From NCBI GenBank assembly GCA_019454045.1, contig SKCR01025325.1, positions 62,001 through 126,000 on the forward strand: DNA of 64,000 nucleotides, read 5' to 3'. The notes below the pieces were generated by a model. It saw nothing but the letters and a program-made list of their open reading frames with translations. It was not told where the DNA came from and did not search any database. The translations under genes and the position numbers were made by a program. Shown here piece by piece: positions 1 through 11,199 of this stretch (positions within the stretch are counted from its first letter, which is position 1; every line of letters starts with the position of its first letter). Origin of the DNA: Zanthoxylum bungeanum. Its lineage: Eukaryota > Streptophyta > Magnoliopsida > Sapindales > Rutaceae.

Positions 1-696
1 AATTTAGAATTAACGAACCCGAGCCTGGGATTGTTTGCGAGCGCATTCACATTTCGAATTCGAGTGCGGCACGCAAATCAAATCAAGCGTCAAATCACTA
101 GTCGCATCTAGCGTCACATCATTCTTCAATCAAGTGATGGATGTCTTTCACTTTGAGTGATTGACACCAATCACTATTCATGATTGATGGATTGATGAGT
201 TGATGGAAAACATTTATGGCTTAATTTTTGAAAAATCAAAAGTTGTATATGTTTTATTGTTTTTAGAAAATAATAATCAATTACACATTTTTTATCTCTC
301 TCCCTCCTCCAACTCCTCTCTCTCTCTCGGCCATTTGGCCATGTTCTTCACTGGTTTTTTGTTGGGCAGAAACCGTGAGATGGGAAGCAAAGTGTGGAAA
401 ATTTGTTGCAAATTTCTTGAGAGCTAGCACTCCGAGAGATATGCGAAGGTGATACGGAAGTCCACCCATGAGCTTGGAATCATTTGACGAAGCTTGGAGC
501 TTGACGAAGATGATCAAAACCGAAAATGGATGACCAAAACAGTGAGCTGTGACAGTGGACTGCCGAGCATGATGATTGATTTTGTTGTCCTCCGCGTCGC
601 TCAACCGATCGATGTAAGTATTCCGCAACTTCGTCGTATGTATTCGCATGTATTTTATGCTTTTGATTCGATCCTCGGGGCCTAGAAACTCCAACA
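1..696 (+). repeat. E1 5' LTR, 3' part only
   Basis: It aligns with 9747-10458 and ends in CCAACA directly before the primer-binding site. It is 16 bases shorter than its partner, mainly because the 3' LTR carries a duplicated 24-base segment (10373-10396 and 10410-10433) that is single here. The small open frames in this stretch have no recognisable product. Confidence 0.85.
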
Positions 697-697
697 A

Positions 698-710
698 TGG
701 TATCAGAGCG
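698..710 (+). other. Primer-binding site of E1
   Basis: TGGTATCAGAGC follows the LTR end after one base. This is the usual plant primer site complementary to the 3' end of initiator methionine tRNA, used by copia elements and by chromoviruses. It fixes the element's orientation and the LTR boundary. Confidence 0.9.
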
Positions 711-2250
711 AGTAAATTTTTGGTAAAAATGTGTTTGAGCATGATTTATGAAATTGGATGAATGAATATGTTTAAATGTGTTTTAATTGATAATTGATTG
801 GATAAATTTGATGAAAAGTTGTTTGGACCAATTTTCCCCAAATATTTAGGCTTGGCCGAAAATATAAATGCCCTAAATTGTCTTGGTATTTTGATTTTTT
901 GATCATTGGATGTCTTGGAAATCATATGGGATATTGATTTAATGTTTAATTGGATTTAATTGGATTGAATTCAAATTGGACAAAATAATTCCCTTAATGC
1001 CGAGACTTATGAAGCATGAAAATGGGTTTGATTTTTGTTAAATTGCGTTGGACATAATTTAATGATGATAAGCATGATTAATTAGGCTAATTTGATGTTT
1101 TGGAAATATTGATTTGGGTGATTAATTGTGTTATGCACTTTAGTGTAATTAAATTGTAAAATTGGGTTTTTGTAATTTAATTGAATTGGGCCTAATTTTG
1201 GAAATTTGCTTTTAAAGTTGTTATTGGGCTTATTGGGCTTGGTTGTACCAAGTTAGGTTTAGGCCAAATGGATTGGATCCAATTGGGCCTAGAACCGCTT
1301 CCATAAAGCCTAAATGCGACTAATGAACCTTTAAAGTTTAATTGGGCCTAATGGGCCAAAATTGATTTCCACGCTTATAGGGTAAACCTCGGATTGGACT
1401 TTGGTTATTGGGTTCGGCCTGAGTTGACCAAAAGTCCACACCTTAAAGAAATTAATTAAAAGCCCATTGGAATTTAGTTAGATTGACGTTGGACGTTAAT
1501 CGGGCTTTGAGACCCGTAACGATTAAATTTGGAATTTAAGTCGCAAAGGTTCGTAAATAAAGTGTAGTATTTAATTTGGAATTAAATAAGCGAATTATTA
1601 TTAAATGCATATTTAATTAGATTTAATGTTGTTGTTTAATATAATTCGAGAATTCGTACTTTGAGTACTTATTCGCAAAACGAGTTCGACTCGAGCAAAA
1701 TCAAATCATTGTTTGAACATTGGATGATCACTAATTATCAGATTAATTAATTTGATTAGATTGATTGATAGCATGCTTATGTGAATACATGGTTGTGATG
1801 CATGAATAATGTATATCAGATGGATATTAGATGGGTGGGGCAATTTTGGAAATTATAATAATTTTATTTATTAATTGAACCAGCATGTCCAGCCTTATTA
1901 CCTCCTTATTCTTTGTATTCTCTTCTCACATATTCCCCTCAATGTAAATGAGGTTTCTTTAGAAGTGTAGTGTAACGGGTAGAAGAAATATTTGTACTAG
2001 CGGGAGAGAGAAAGTGAGAGATTTGATCTAGGATCAATGTGTAAAGTATCCATCCGCATATCATTATTATTTTATCATATGCGCTTTATTATGTGCTTAG
2101 AATGCATGTTTAAGGGTGTATGATGATGAGACCTTAACAAAGATAATAAATTGGTTGCCAATTTACACCCGAAAAACCCTCGCTAAATATTAAGCGTCTT
2201 TCCTTCCATTGAGTGATTCTCACTCAAGATCTGAGATTTGCATTGGTTTG

Positions 2251-2625
2251 TTGGCCAAAGTCAAGGCCTTTGTCCGTCGAGGATGTGTTTGAATCATGAG
2301 AGCTTTGTTCCATATTAGTGTCTTGTCCAAGTTGTGGTTTGTTGGCCAAAGTCAAGACCACTTCTTGTCCATCGACATTGATTACGAAGCTTTCTATGGT
2401 CAATGGGTCACGCTTGACTGGGATCACTAAGTTTGTTGTGCCAAAGCCAATGCTTAGCTGATTCAGAAGAAAAAGGTTAGGCAATACATTGGATGTATTA
2501 GCATATATGAGATATATGTTTCGGACTTGGATGTCCCCCTACTGGATCTAGGAATTGGATTGGATCCAATTGATCTTAGAGATCTACCTAGTTAATTATC
2601 ATACAATTTGTTGGCCAAAGTCAAG
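2251..2625 (+). repeat. Four spaced TTGGCCAAAGTCAAG motifs in E1 leader
   Basis: Copies start near 2251, 2342, 2437 (variant tgccaaagccaa) and 2611, giving gaps of about 91, 95 and 174 bases. The same set with nearly the same gaps occurs in E4 (60999, 61091, 61185, 61360) and reversed in E2. Function is unknown. Confidence 0.75.
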
Positions 2626-2814
2626 ATTATGTGATATTTAACGGGATCCTAGCCCACTAGGAAACACGGTTTCCCGAGTACTCGACAGAGGGTTAGAGGC
2701 TCGCCGAAAAATAGTGGGAGGCAAGAATTGAATTTGCAATATTCGTTTAATTACTTGCCATACGCGCTCAAACAAATATCATTCGTCGTCAAATAAATTA
2801 AATGTTAGTTGGAC

Positions 2815-2960
2815 TAATATTTAAATTGTTGTTTTAATTTATAGTTGGACTATATTCAAACAAACATTTATAGTTGATTAAATAGTTGGACTATTATAAT
2901 CATTATAATAAACAGTACCTAAAATCGTTGATTAAATAGTTGGACTATTAAAATCAAGAT
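2815..2960 (+). repeat. ATAGTTGGACTAT short repeats in E1 leader
   Basis: Several copies of a 13-base motif with 5-base inverted arms (ATAGT / ACTAT) and variants occur here. The matching part of E4 (61547-61800) has more copies, often as gattaaatagttggactatt. E2 has fewer, near 41920-42003. Confidence 0.7.
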
Positions 2961-4503
2961 ATAAAATTGAAAGATTGACATTTAAAACATAATCCTAGGG
3001 AAAATGTATTTAAATGGTTAATTTTTCAAATTGGGAATAAAGTTTCAGGATGGTCCTGGAAATAATAAGTTATTTAATTTGATAAAATAATATATTAAGT
3101 GACCGGCGTAAACACACACGTATAACGCAAGCGCACGTATCGTTCAAGTAGTATAAAAATATCGATCCCACGAGGACTTAATTTCTACTATTGTAATTAA
3201 TTGTTGAATCTATTTAATTACAATATCTAATTGAAGGTGAAGAGAATGATTGTTTGATTGATTTGGTTGATTGTGGCGTTGCTAAATAATTAAATAAATA
3301 AAAAGACAAAAGAAAATACTAAGGAAAATACAAAAGACACAAAGATCTAGGGTTGTGAATCCTTCTAATATCTTTTAAAAGATGAAGTAATTATTTTATG
3401 TTTGTGTAATAAATCAGTTTACTAACCTGGAACACTAAATTATGCAAAAGCCTCTGTCGATGGTCAGACGCAAATACCCAGTTTAACCCAATTGAACCAT
3501 ATGTCTATGTCAACCAAATTACCTGGATTCATTAAGCTTAAGTTCCAATTATGGCTACCCCCGCCCGACAGGTATATTCCTATCATGTAAGGAAATCTAT
3601 TAAAGGGTTATCTATCCTCAAGGAAGATCGTGGGCTATTAAGTCTAAGGCTGAAACCTAAAATCCCTATGTCTAGTTCATTTTATATTTACCATATCAAT
3701 CTTATTGGTGATCAGACAATAAGAAGTATTAAGCTTGAGACTTAATAAGTAAACCTTTAAATTACATAAACTATAAAATAATCCTTATAAACCGGTGATA
3801 TTAAAAATCATCACAACCCCTAGATAACTAACACATAACTAGGACTAGTAAAGACATAAAATTAAAAGACATAAAATAAAAGCTGAAAAGTAAAATTATA
3901 ATAAAATGCTAAGGTAAAAGGAATTACTTTTACTATATACTATTTTAGATATCTCCCATAAAATAATATATAAACTTGTGATATTATTTTACCAACCGAC
4001 CAATCTGGCGGTATCCTGATTAAGTCAAATTAAGTCCAACCAGCCATATAGGCGGTAATATTTGTCCATAATCCAGCCATAAAGGCGGTACCAAAATAAA
4101 TTTACCAACCGACCAATCTGGAGGTATCCTTCATTAGTCAGGTTTAAACCAGATTAAATTAAATTACCAACCGACCAATATAGCGGTATCCTTTTTAAGT
4201 CAATATTTTAAATAGTGAATATATTATTTTTAAGTGAGATTAATCTAAATAGTAACAGTAAAAGAATTACCTTTCACCCTAGCTGGGAAGTTACCTTCTC
4301 ATGGTAAATAGTAAAAACTGTAAAAAGTAAAAGGTAAAAATTAAATTACTATTATTACAAAAAGTAATTAAAATTATTTACAAAACTAAAAAGTAAAAAT
4401 AAAAAAAAACTAAAAAACTAAAGATTGTAGAGAGAGAAGCTCTCTCTTTAAGAAGAATTTAAGAGAGAGGAAGGTACAATGAATTCTGAAATCTCGAGCT
4501 CAA

Positions 4504-4760
4504 TTTATAGGCGCGGGTAAGGGTCCAGCGTCGCGACGCCCAGCCAGCGTCGCGACGCTGGCATAGTTCGACGTGGATCAATGACGGCTTGACACGTGGC
4601 GAGGCGGCTAAGAGATCAGATTTTATCCGATGACGTGGCACTGTTCATGACGTCATTGCTTGCGTCATGCTGACGTGTGCACTGTTCATGACGTCATTGC
4701 TTGCGTCACGCTGACGTATGGTGGGCGCACATTAGTATCTCCGTTGTGATGGTGACACGT
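4504..4760 (-). promoter_or_regulatory. LTR promoter: TATA motif with upstream ACGT-box cluster
   Basis: On the minus strand, TATAAA lies at 4504-4509. About 60-255 bases upstream of it are ACGT cores at 4571, 4594, 4633, 4650, 4673, 4691, 4714 and 4757. Two are full TGACGTCA palindromes (4648-4655, 4689-4696) and two are CACGTGGC. Part of the cluster comes from a 41-bp direct duplication (4638-4678 and 4679-4719). ACGT cores are bZIP-factor sites in plants (TGACG and G-box/ABRE types). Actual inducibility is inferred, not shown. Confidence 0.55.
4528..4558. repeat. Paired GCGTCGCGACGC palindromes
   Basis: Two perfect 12-base palindromes (4528-4539, 4547-4558) are separated by 7 bases just upstream of the minus-strand TATA motif. 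A third, shorter copy is at 4869-4878. They stand out as CpG-rich in AT-rich surroundings. Confidence 0.7.
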
Positions 4761-5067
4761 GGCACGGTGCACGTTAGCAAAGTCAAACTTCTCAAATTCT
4801 GACCCGTTGACCAGGCGCATGTTAGCAGTTTCGGCGCATGTTGGGCGTCGTGACGCGCAAGGCTTCAACGTCGCGACGCTGAAATGACGATTTTGCCCTT
4901 TTTGCCCAGTTTTATCCATTTTGCCCCAAAACAGCTCCAGAATGTCCTGAAACTTTATTTATCTACAAAATAACACAAAACACATCAAAATATTCACAAA
5001 ACTCAAGAAACTATACAAAATATTAGGTTAAATGAGTGGGAAATAGTGATAGAAATACCACTCATCA

Positions 5068-8000
5068 TTAAGCCTAAGCCCGGAGTTAAGCAAAAAGTAG
5101 AGCATAATTTTTGGAAGATTTATGTAATGATAACTTAAGTGCTTAATCCATTGAGCTTGTCAAATAGACTCCTTAATTTCTGAATCAGAACTAAGGATTA
5201 GATCCTTAAAGTATGATAATGAAATTGAAGGATCTTCATAAATCTATTAAGTTAGATTTTAGAAGTATTAAATTGCAATAATAACTCTTGTAGGGTTAAT
5301 GAATATTCTCAATGAGATAAAGTCAAAGTTTGCAATTAGGCAAGTAGCGCAAGGCGCACCTTGTTTTGATATTGTAGAAACCCGAGGCTTGGCCAAAGGC
5401 TTCTGGAATATGGAAAAAGGGCAAAGGCAAAATCATTATAATCTTCTGGGAAGATAAAAGACATATCCCAAAATGTCTGCCTAAATTGTGGCAAACGGGA
5501 TCGCGGAAGTGTGACTACCGTTTGGACAAGGCGGACATGAAAGAATTGAAAATGGGGGCAAGGCTCTGACTTCAAATATGTTTGTCAACATTATGTTCAT
5601 TACTAGTATTGAAATTAGATTTTAAATACTTAGTGTTGTGCATAAATATGTATTGATGTTCAGAATCTGCTTTGAGCAGGATACTGACTTCAGTTGAGAT
5701 TTATCTGCGAATTGGAAACGGGACGAAAGTCGCTATTTTAACTGTAGATACCTAAGTTTAGGAACTACCTTCGGGTGTGTACCTAAATTTGGAAACTATT
5801 ATAATGTAACTAGTTTGACTAGAAACATTATTTCTATATCAGTGTTTAACCCGCTGCGGGTGAACCTTTATATTCTAGAACACTAAAGTGTTTTATTATA
5901 TGAAGATGATATTGAGATAAACACATTAGATGTGAATAACAGTATTTATATTTTGAATATAAATATATCTCAAACATATAACATGACAAACAAATAGCTC
6001 AAACCGATTTAATTAGATGAAACATATTGTGGCATTGTTTTCTGGGACACAATTAAACAAGAATCGTATATCCACACTTTTGAATAATGGGTACTAGGAC
6101 TGATTTGATTCCATTCAAATAAAGTCTATGAATCTAGTTTATTGGGCAAATTGCCTAAAACACTGTTTACTTGGTAAAAGTGTAAATGCCACTGACCTGT
6201 TAGCCCTAGTTCATAGTGAAGCAAGTGGGCCCATGTCAAAGCTAGGCTAGAAGTGGATATGAATATTTTGTGACCTTTACGAATGTGGCATCGCGTAATG
6301 GTTATGTGTTTCTTTTGAAGAACACAAATCGGAAACTTTTAAAGTTTCGACACGAAATAGACAAACAGATCGGCCAAAGTATTTAAACCGTCAGGGTAAG
6401 ACCGTAATGGAAAATACTTAAGCAATAAGTTTCTCAAATACTTGAAAGAGTATAGTATTCTTTCAATGAGGACTCCTCCCGGAAAAAGTCATTTTGACGG
6501 TGTGTCCGAACTGAGTAACCGAATTTTGTTGGACATGATAAGGTTAATCATGAGTCGCTTTGAGCTACCATTTCCTTCAACTGATAAACATAAATAGTGC
6601 AAGAACTTATTTTGAATAAGGTTCCGTAATAATCTGTTTGACAGATTTCATATTAGATATGGACGGGAAACAAACTGGGTTTCTCATTCCTTATAATTTG
6701 GGTATACTAGGCATATGTTTCGATGATACCAAACTAAAACCCAAATTGGATAAGTGCCAATTGTAGGTTATCCTAGGGATACATAAGTATAGTACTTATA
6801 CAACTCACAAGAGAACAATGTAATTGTTGCTCGCCATGCGGTTTTCCTAAGAGGAATACCGATATGCAGTGGTAAGTGGGAGGATAGTAAAACTCGATGA
6901 AAATCGGAGTAATACTATTCAAGGCACTGATTCCTTAATGGAATATAAATAGTTCATCTATGATGAAACTATGCTATTAATCTTCGAATACACAAGAACC
7001 ACGTAAGTCGGAGAGAATCAGAAAACAACATGGGGTATGGGTTTCTGATCTCACCTCGTAAAGATGTCTATCTTTTGAGGTATACCAACTTACTATGTAA
7101 GAGGAAGTGATACAAGGTATCGACTCCCTATTATAGCAAAGTGCCATATAATCCGAAATGGATTCCATGTATACCAACTATGTTTGGATACTAGTTGATG
7201 TACCGCAAGGCATTGTGCCTACTGGTACTATATAAGTCTTCAAGGAAGACATACATGGAAGACAACATACCAAGGTATAAAGCTAGGCTTTTAACGGAAA
7301 GGTATTGTTATCAACATTGTGTTGATTACGATTCAACCTTTTAACTGTTGCCACGGTAAATCCATTTAGATAATGCTTGCTAATGCTGCATGTTTCATTT
7401 ATGAAATATGTCAGCTTAACGGAAAAATCGTTTTCCTGAAAAGGAAACCTTTAGGAGGATGTTTACAACATCCTGACGATTTTGTCTTACCAAAACTAGC
7501 AAACAAGGTTTGTAGGTTATTCGATCCATGTTTGGATTGAATCAAGCATTAGGTTCATGGAATTATCGTTTTGATGTAATCATAATGGTGTATGATTTAA
7601 TTCAAAACGAAATGATTCTTGTGTATATAAGAGGGTTAGTGGGAGTTCTCTGACAATAAATATCCTGTAAAATAATGATAACATGTCATTTCTTAGAAAT
7701 GATATTCCCATAAATAACAATCGGTGAAAGCTTGGCTTTCGAGATAACTCTCCGAGTAATCATACATTGAATAATGTACGCGACCTGGTGTCTCATACGC
7801 TTTGAGCATATGCAGTCACAAACAGGCCAATCCAAGTGATAGTCACTGGATTTATGTTAAGAACATCCATTAGTTTCTTGGAGAACTAATGATGCTGTCT
7901 TAATCTATGGAGATGGAGAACTTGAAGTGACTGGGATCACTATTGCAAGTTTCCAAACCGATAAAGACGACTATAAGTCGCAAATGGTACTAAACAGTTT

Positions 8001-8392
8001 GAATAACGGAACAGTGAGCTGGAAATCTTCCAAGCAAGATATTGTTACCGTATAAACAACAAATGCGGGTTATTGCTGCAGCTGAGGCAGCAATAGAAGC
8101 CTTCTGGGTCGATATAAATCTAATTAGATTAGATATAATTCTGTTAGCAACTGAGCTAGGCTGCAACACAGGCTAAAGAATTAATGGTCTCATCACCGAT
8201 CCAGATATATACTTCGATATTCATCTGATTCGTTCGGATTATACATCGTCGTGATGTGATGATCGTATAAATCGCATCAGATGATAATCATGCAAATCCG
8301 CTGACGAAAGTCTTTTCTCAGAAAATTGAGCGAACCGTACATAGTTCGGGTGGTAGATACTCGAGTGACTGGCTATAGGCCAAGTGGGAGAT
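5068..8392 (+). pseudogene. E1 decayed gag-pol remnant
   Basis: There is no long reading frame, but nucleotide blocks match the E2 polyprotein in order. Integrase-like sequence lies near 6120-6560, including a trace of the PPG-HF-GVSE stretch near 6480-6520. Reverse-transcriptase-like blocks lie near 7000-7700. RNase H-like sequence lies near 8020-8110, where the AEY-IAA-EA motif is visible but broken by stops. Dense stops and indels show it is non-functional. The order and the purine tract before the 3' LTR agree with copia (IN before RT). Confidence 0.7.
8380..8392 (+). other. Polypurine tract of E1
   Basis: CCAAGTGGGAGAT stands directly before the TGTTGG start of the 3' LTR. The same sequence borders the 3' LTRs of E2 and E3 on the opposite strand, as expected for the plus-strand DNA priming site. 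Confidence 0.8.
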
Positions 8393-10458
8393 TGTTGGAC
8401 AATGATGACCCCTAGCGTCACTATTTGTACAGATCATGGTGTTTTTGTACAAATAAACAATGTGACAAAGGAGATTGCTCTCTTATCATTTGTGATTAGA
8501 TCACCTAGATGTATAAATGATAGGAGATCTATATGATTTGTTCCTTGATTGAGAATGATATGAGACAGTATCAGTCCACGAAGGATAAATCATTAAATAT
8601 CCCTAGTCAGAGTATTATCGAGATCGAATATCGATAAATACGTAAAAGACTAGTATTACACTTGTGCACGTTGTGAGGGCATAACGACATAGTTCTCATA
8701 TATTTGGGTATAGGATACTCATGCATATGTAATATGAGGTTGTGTTTTACCGATGGTACGGGAAACAGCTTCGCTCTGGATAGACCCCATCAGAATTCCA
8801 TTGGTAGTATGACTATGTGTCTATGGAAGTCCAAAATCAGGGTAGCTGTATTTGGTCTTAACTTGAGACTTGCACCACTAATACTTACGAGAATCAATAA
8901 ACTTTGGTTTTGGTCGTCCAAGGCTTTAACCGATTTCTGTGTACGCCTCTTCTGGGTATATCGAGAATCGTAATGTGTTGGGTGTGATGTCAAGACGGAA
9001 GTATCACTCCAGTCATATGGAGATGATGGTTGCGTAGGATATGGGATTGGTTCTCTTAAATGCTGCAGCTATCGGGATATTATGACTAGGTCATGTATAT
9101 CCGATTATAGAGACTAGTTACCAGACATCTGATATGTGCTTCGTACGGGGCAGACACAATTCCAGCCCCAGGCCTAACACGTGATCATCCGATACTGGAT
9201 CGAAATACGCAATACTACGTATACTATGTCTGATATAGATCATTTATTCTTGTAAGGATATTTATGGAGAATTGGGTAGGCATGGCACTATGCTAGAAGC
9301 CAACCTTGTCTTGTAAATCGGTATAAACGTAGTAGTAGGTACTTACGTGTTCGGATAGTCCGACGACCGAATTTACTGCCAACATATCCGGGGATCTCAT
9401 GGGTCGCTTCCCGAAGATTCACCGATGACGTATAACTCGCACTTTTATATTAATCTGGGATTAATTAGAAGAGAGAGAAAATTAATCTGGGATTAACAGC
9501 GGAGATATTTTATCTGGGATAAAATATCATTTAAAGAGAGATAACGATTAATTTGGAATTAATCGACAAATTAATATATTCGATATATTAAACGAAATTG
9601 GATTTCGACGCGGAATTAAAATTGGATTTTAATTCGGGCGAACGAGTTAATTTAGAATTAATTCGTTAGCGACGTGAATAGTAATTATGCTAGGCATGAT
9701 TATTTAATTAAATTAGATTTAATAACGTCACAACAAAAAACTCGTTAATTTGGAATTAACGAACCCGAGCCAAGGATTGTTTGCGAGCGCATTCGCATTT
9801 CGAATTTGAGTGCGGCACGCAAGTCAAATCAAGCGTCAAATCGCTAGTCACATCTAGCGTCACATCATTCGTCAATCAAGTGATGGATGTCTTTCACTTT
9901 GAGTGATTGACACCAATCACTATTCATGATTGATGGATTGATTAGTTGATGGAAAACATTTATGGCTTGATTTTTTGAAAAATCAAAAGTTGTATATGTT
10001 TTATTGTTTTTAGAAAACAATAATCAATTACACATTTTTCATCTCTCTCCCTCCTCCAACTCCTCTCTCTCTCTCGGCCATTTGGCCATGTTCTTCACTG
10101 GTTTTTTGTTGGGCAGAAATCGTGAGATGGGAAGCAAAGTGTGGCAAATTTGTGGCAAATTTTTGAGAGCTAGCACTCCGAGAGACATGCGAAGGTGATA
10201 GGGAAGTCCACCCATGAGCTTGGAATCGTTTGACAAAGCTTGGAGCTTGACGAAGATGATCAAAACCTAAAATGGAGGACCAAAACAGTGAGCTGTGACA
10301 GTGGACTGCCGAGCATGAACATTGATTTTGTTGTCCTCCGCGTCGCTCAACCGATCGATGTAAGCATTTCGAATGTATTTTATGCTTTTGATTCGTCGTA
10401 TGTATTCGAATGTATTTTATGCTTTTGATTCGATCCTCGGGGCCTAGAAACTCCAACA
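8393..10458 (+). repeat. E1 3' LTR
   Basis: 2066 bp, starting TGTTGG and ending CCAACA. It shares most of its length with the LTRs of E4 (57227-59282) and, reversed, of E2 and E3. A 24-base tandem-like duplication near 10373-10433 is absent from the 5' copy. Confidence 0.9.
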
Positions 10459-11199
10459 TGGACTTTGGCAACCAAAGCCCAATAAGGAATCACTATTTGC
10501 CATAAAATTAATTTTGGCCCATTAGGCCCAATTAAATTATTTAAAGGCCCATTTATTATATTTGGACTTAATGGAATGGTTTTAGGCCCAATTTGGATCC
10601 AATCCAATTGTCCTAAACCAACTTGGCCCAACCAAGCCCATTAGGACCAAATACAAAAATTTTAGCCCAATTCCAAATTAAGCCTAATTAATTAAATTCT
10701 AATATTCTGAATTTCACAATTTAATTAATTAAAGTGTATAGCCATAATTAATTATTTAAATTAACATTTCCAAAATACCAACTTACATAATTAATAATGC
10801 TTTATTATTTTCAATACATGTCCAACATTATTGAAACAAAATCAAGTCATTAATATGCTCTAATGCTCACGGCAATAATGGATTTTTTTTCATTAATTTT
10901 GATTTCAATCCAATTAAATCACAAATCAATTTATCCATTCATTTTAAACTCATCCAATGGTATAAAAATTAAAATCACCATGAGCTACAAGGGTCCTTCA
11001 CATTCGTCCAAGCCAACATTTTTAGGGAAAATTAATCCAATTAATTTTTCATAAAATTGATCATGCATAACTCTAAGTTAACATTATCTAAGCATACTCA
11101 AACAAACAATTTGATTAAATCATGCTCAAATCAAAAATACCCAAATTTTAGATCAAGAACCCTAATTCAGTTTCATGTTTAAATAGGCTCTGATACCAT
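10459..11199 (-). mobile_element. Leader and primer site of a minus-strand LTR element split by E1
   Basis: Read on the minus strand, ATGGTATCAGAGCC (11186-11199) is a primer-binding site adjoining the LTR at 11200. The following leader resembles the E2 leader (43350-44250) in repeated 'gcccattaggccca' blocks. E1 interrupts it at 10458/10459, so the rest of the element lies beyond the left edge of the window. No coding sequence is seen. Confidence 0.7.

Larger units (their letters stand above)
711..3099 (+). other. E1 untranslated leader
   Basis: This is a long AT-rich stretch between primer site and coding region with no sustained reading frame. It is homologous, with the same order of blocks, to the leaders of E2 (41906-44243, reversed) and E4 (59297-61900). 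It holds the TTGGCCAAAGTC motifs near 2251-2625 and the ATAGTTGGACTAT motifs near 2815-2960. A small reverse-strand open frame at 2224-2484 overlaps the first motifs and is probably chance. Confidence 0.7.
3100..5067 (-). repeat. Solo LTR of a Ty3/gypsy-type element (duplication TTAAG)
   Basis: Read on the minus strand, it starts TGATGAGTGGTATTTC and ends in CA, 1968 bp long. It is flanked by a perfect 5-bp target duplication, TTAAG (3095-3099 and 5068-5072). The matching place in E4, near 61904-61940, lacks it, which acts as an empty-site control. No internal sequence is present, so it is a solo LTR left by LTR-LTR recombination. A TATA motif and an ACGT-box cluster mark the promoter side. 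Related LTR pieces lie at 14056-14340, 17106-18350 and 34465-35530. Confidence 0.9.
1..10458 (+). mobile_element. Ty1/copia LTR retrotransposon E1, 5' end outside window
   Basis: The order is 5' LTR end, primer-binding site, long leader, decayed gag-pol, purine tract and 3' LTR, all on the plus strand. Both LTRs end in CCAACA and the 3' LTR begins TGTTGG. Base 1 of the window matches base 9747 of the 3' LTR, so roughly two thirds of the 5' LTR is cut off. The LTR copies differ by roughly 4-5 percent by eye, so the element is older than E2. A solo gypsy LTR is nested at 3100-5067. The left target duplication lies outside the window; the right flank begins tggac. E1 is inserted in the leader of another, minus-strand element. 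Confidence 0.88.

Noticed and set aside
2224..2484. 86-codon reverse-strand frame in the E1 leader (possible antisense gene)
   Set aside because: In E2 and E4 the longest frame at this place is on the opposite strand and the antisense frame is broken. Similarity reflects the shared leader repeats.
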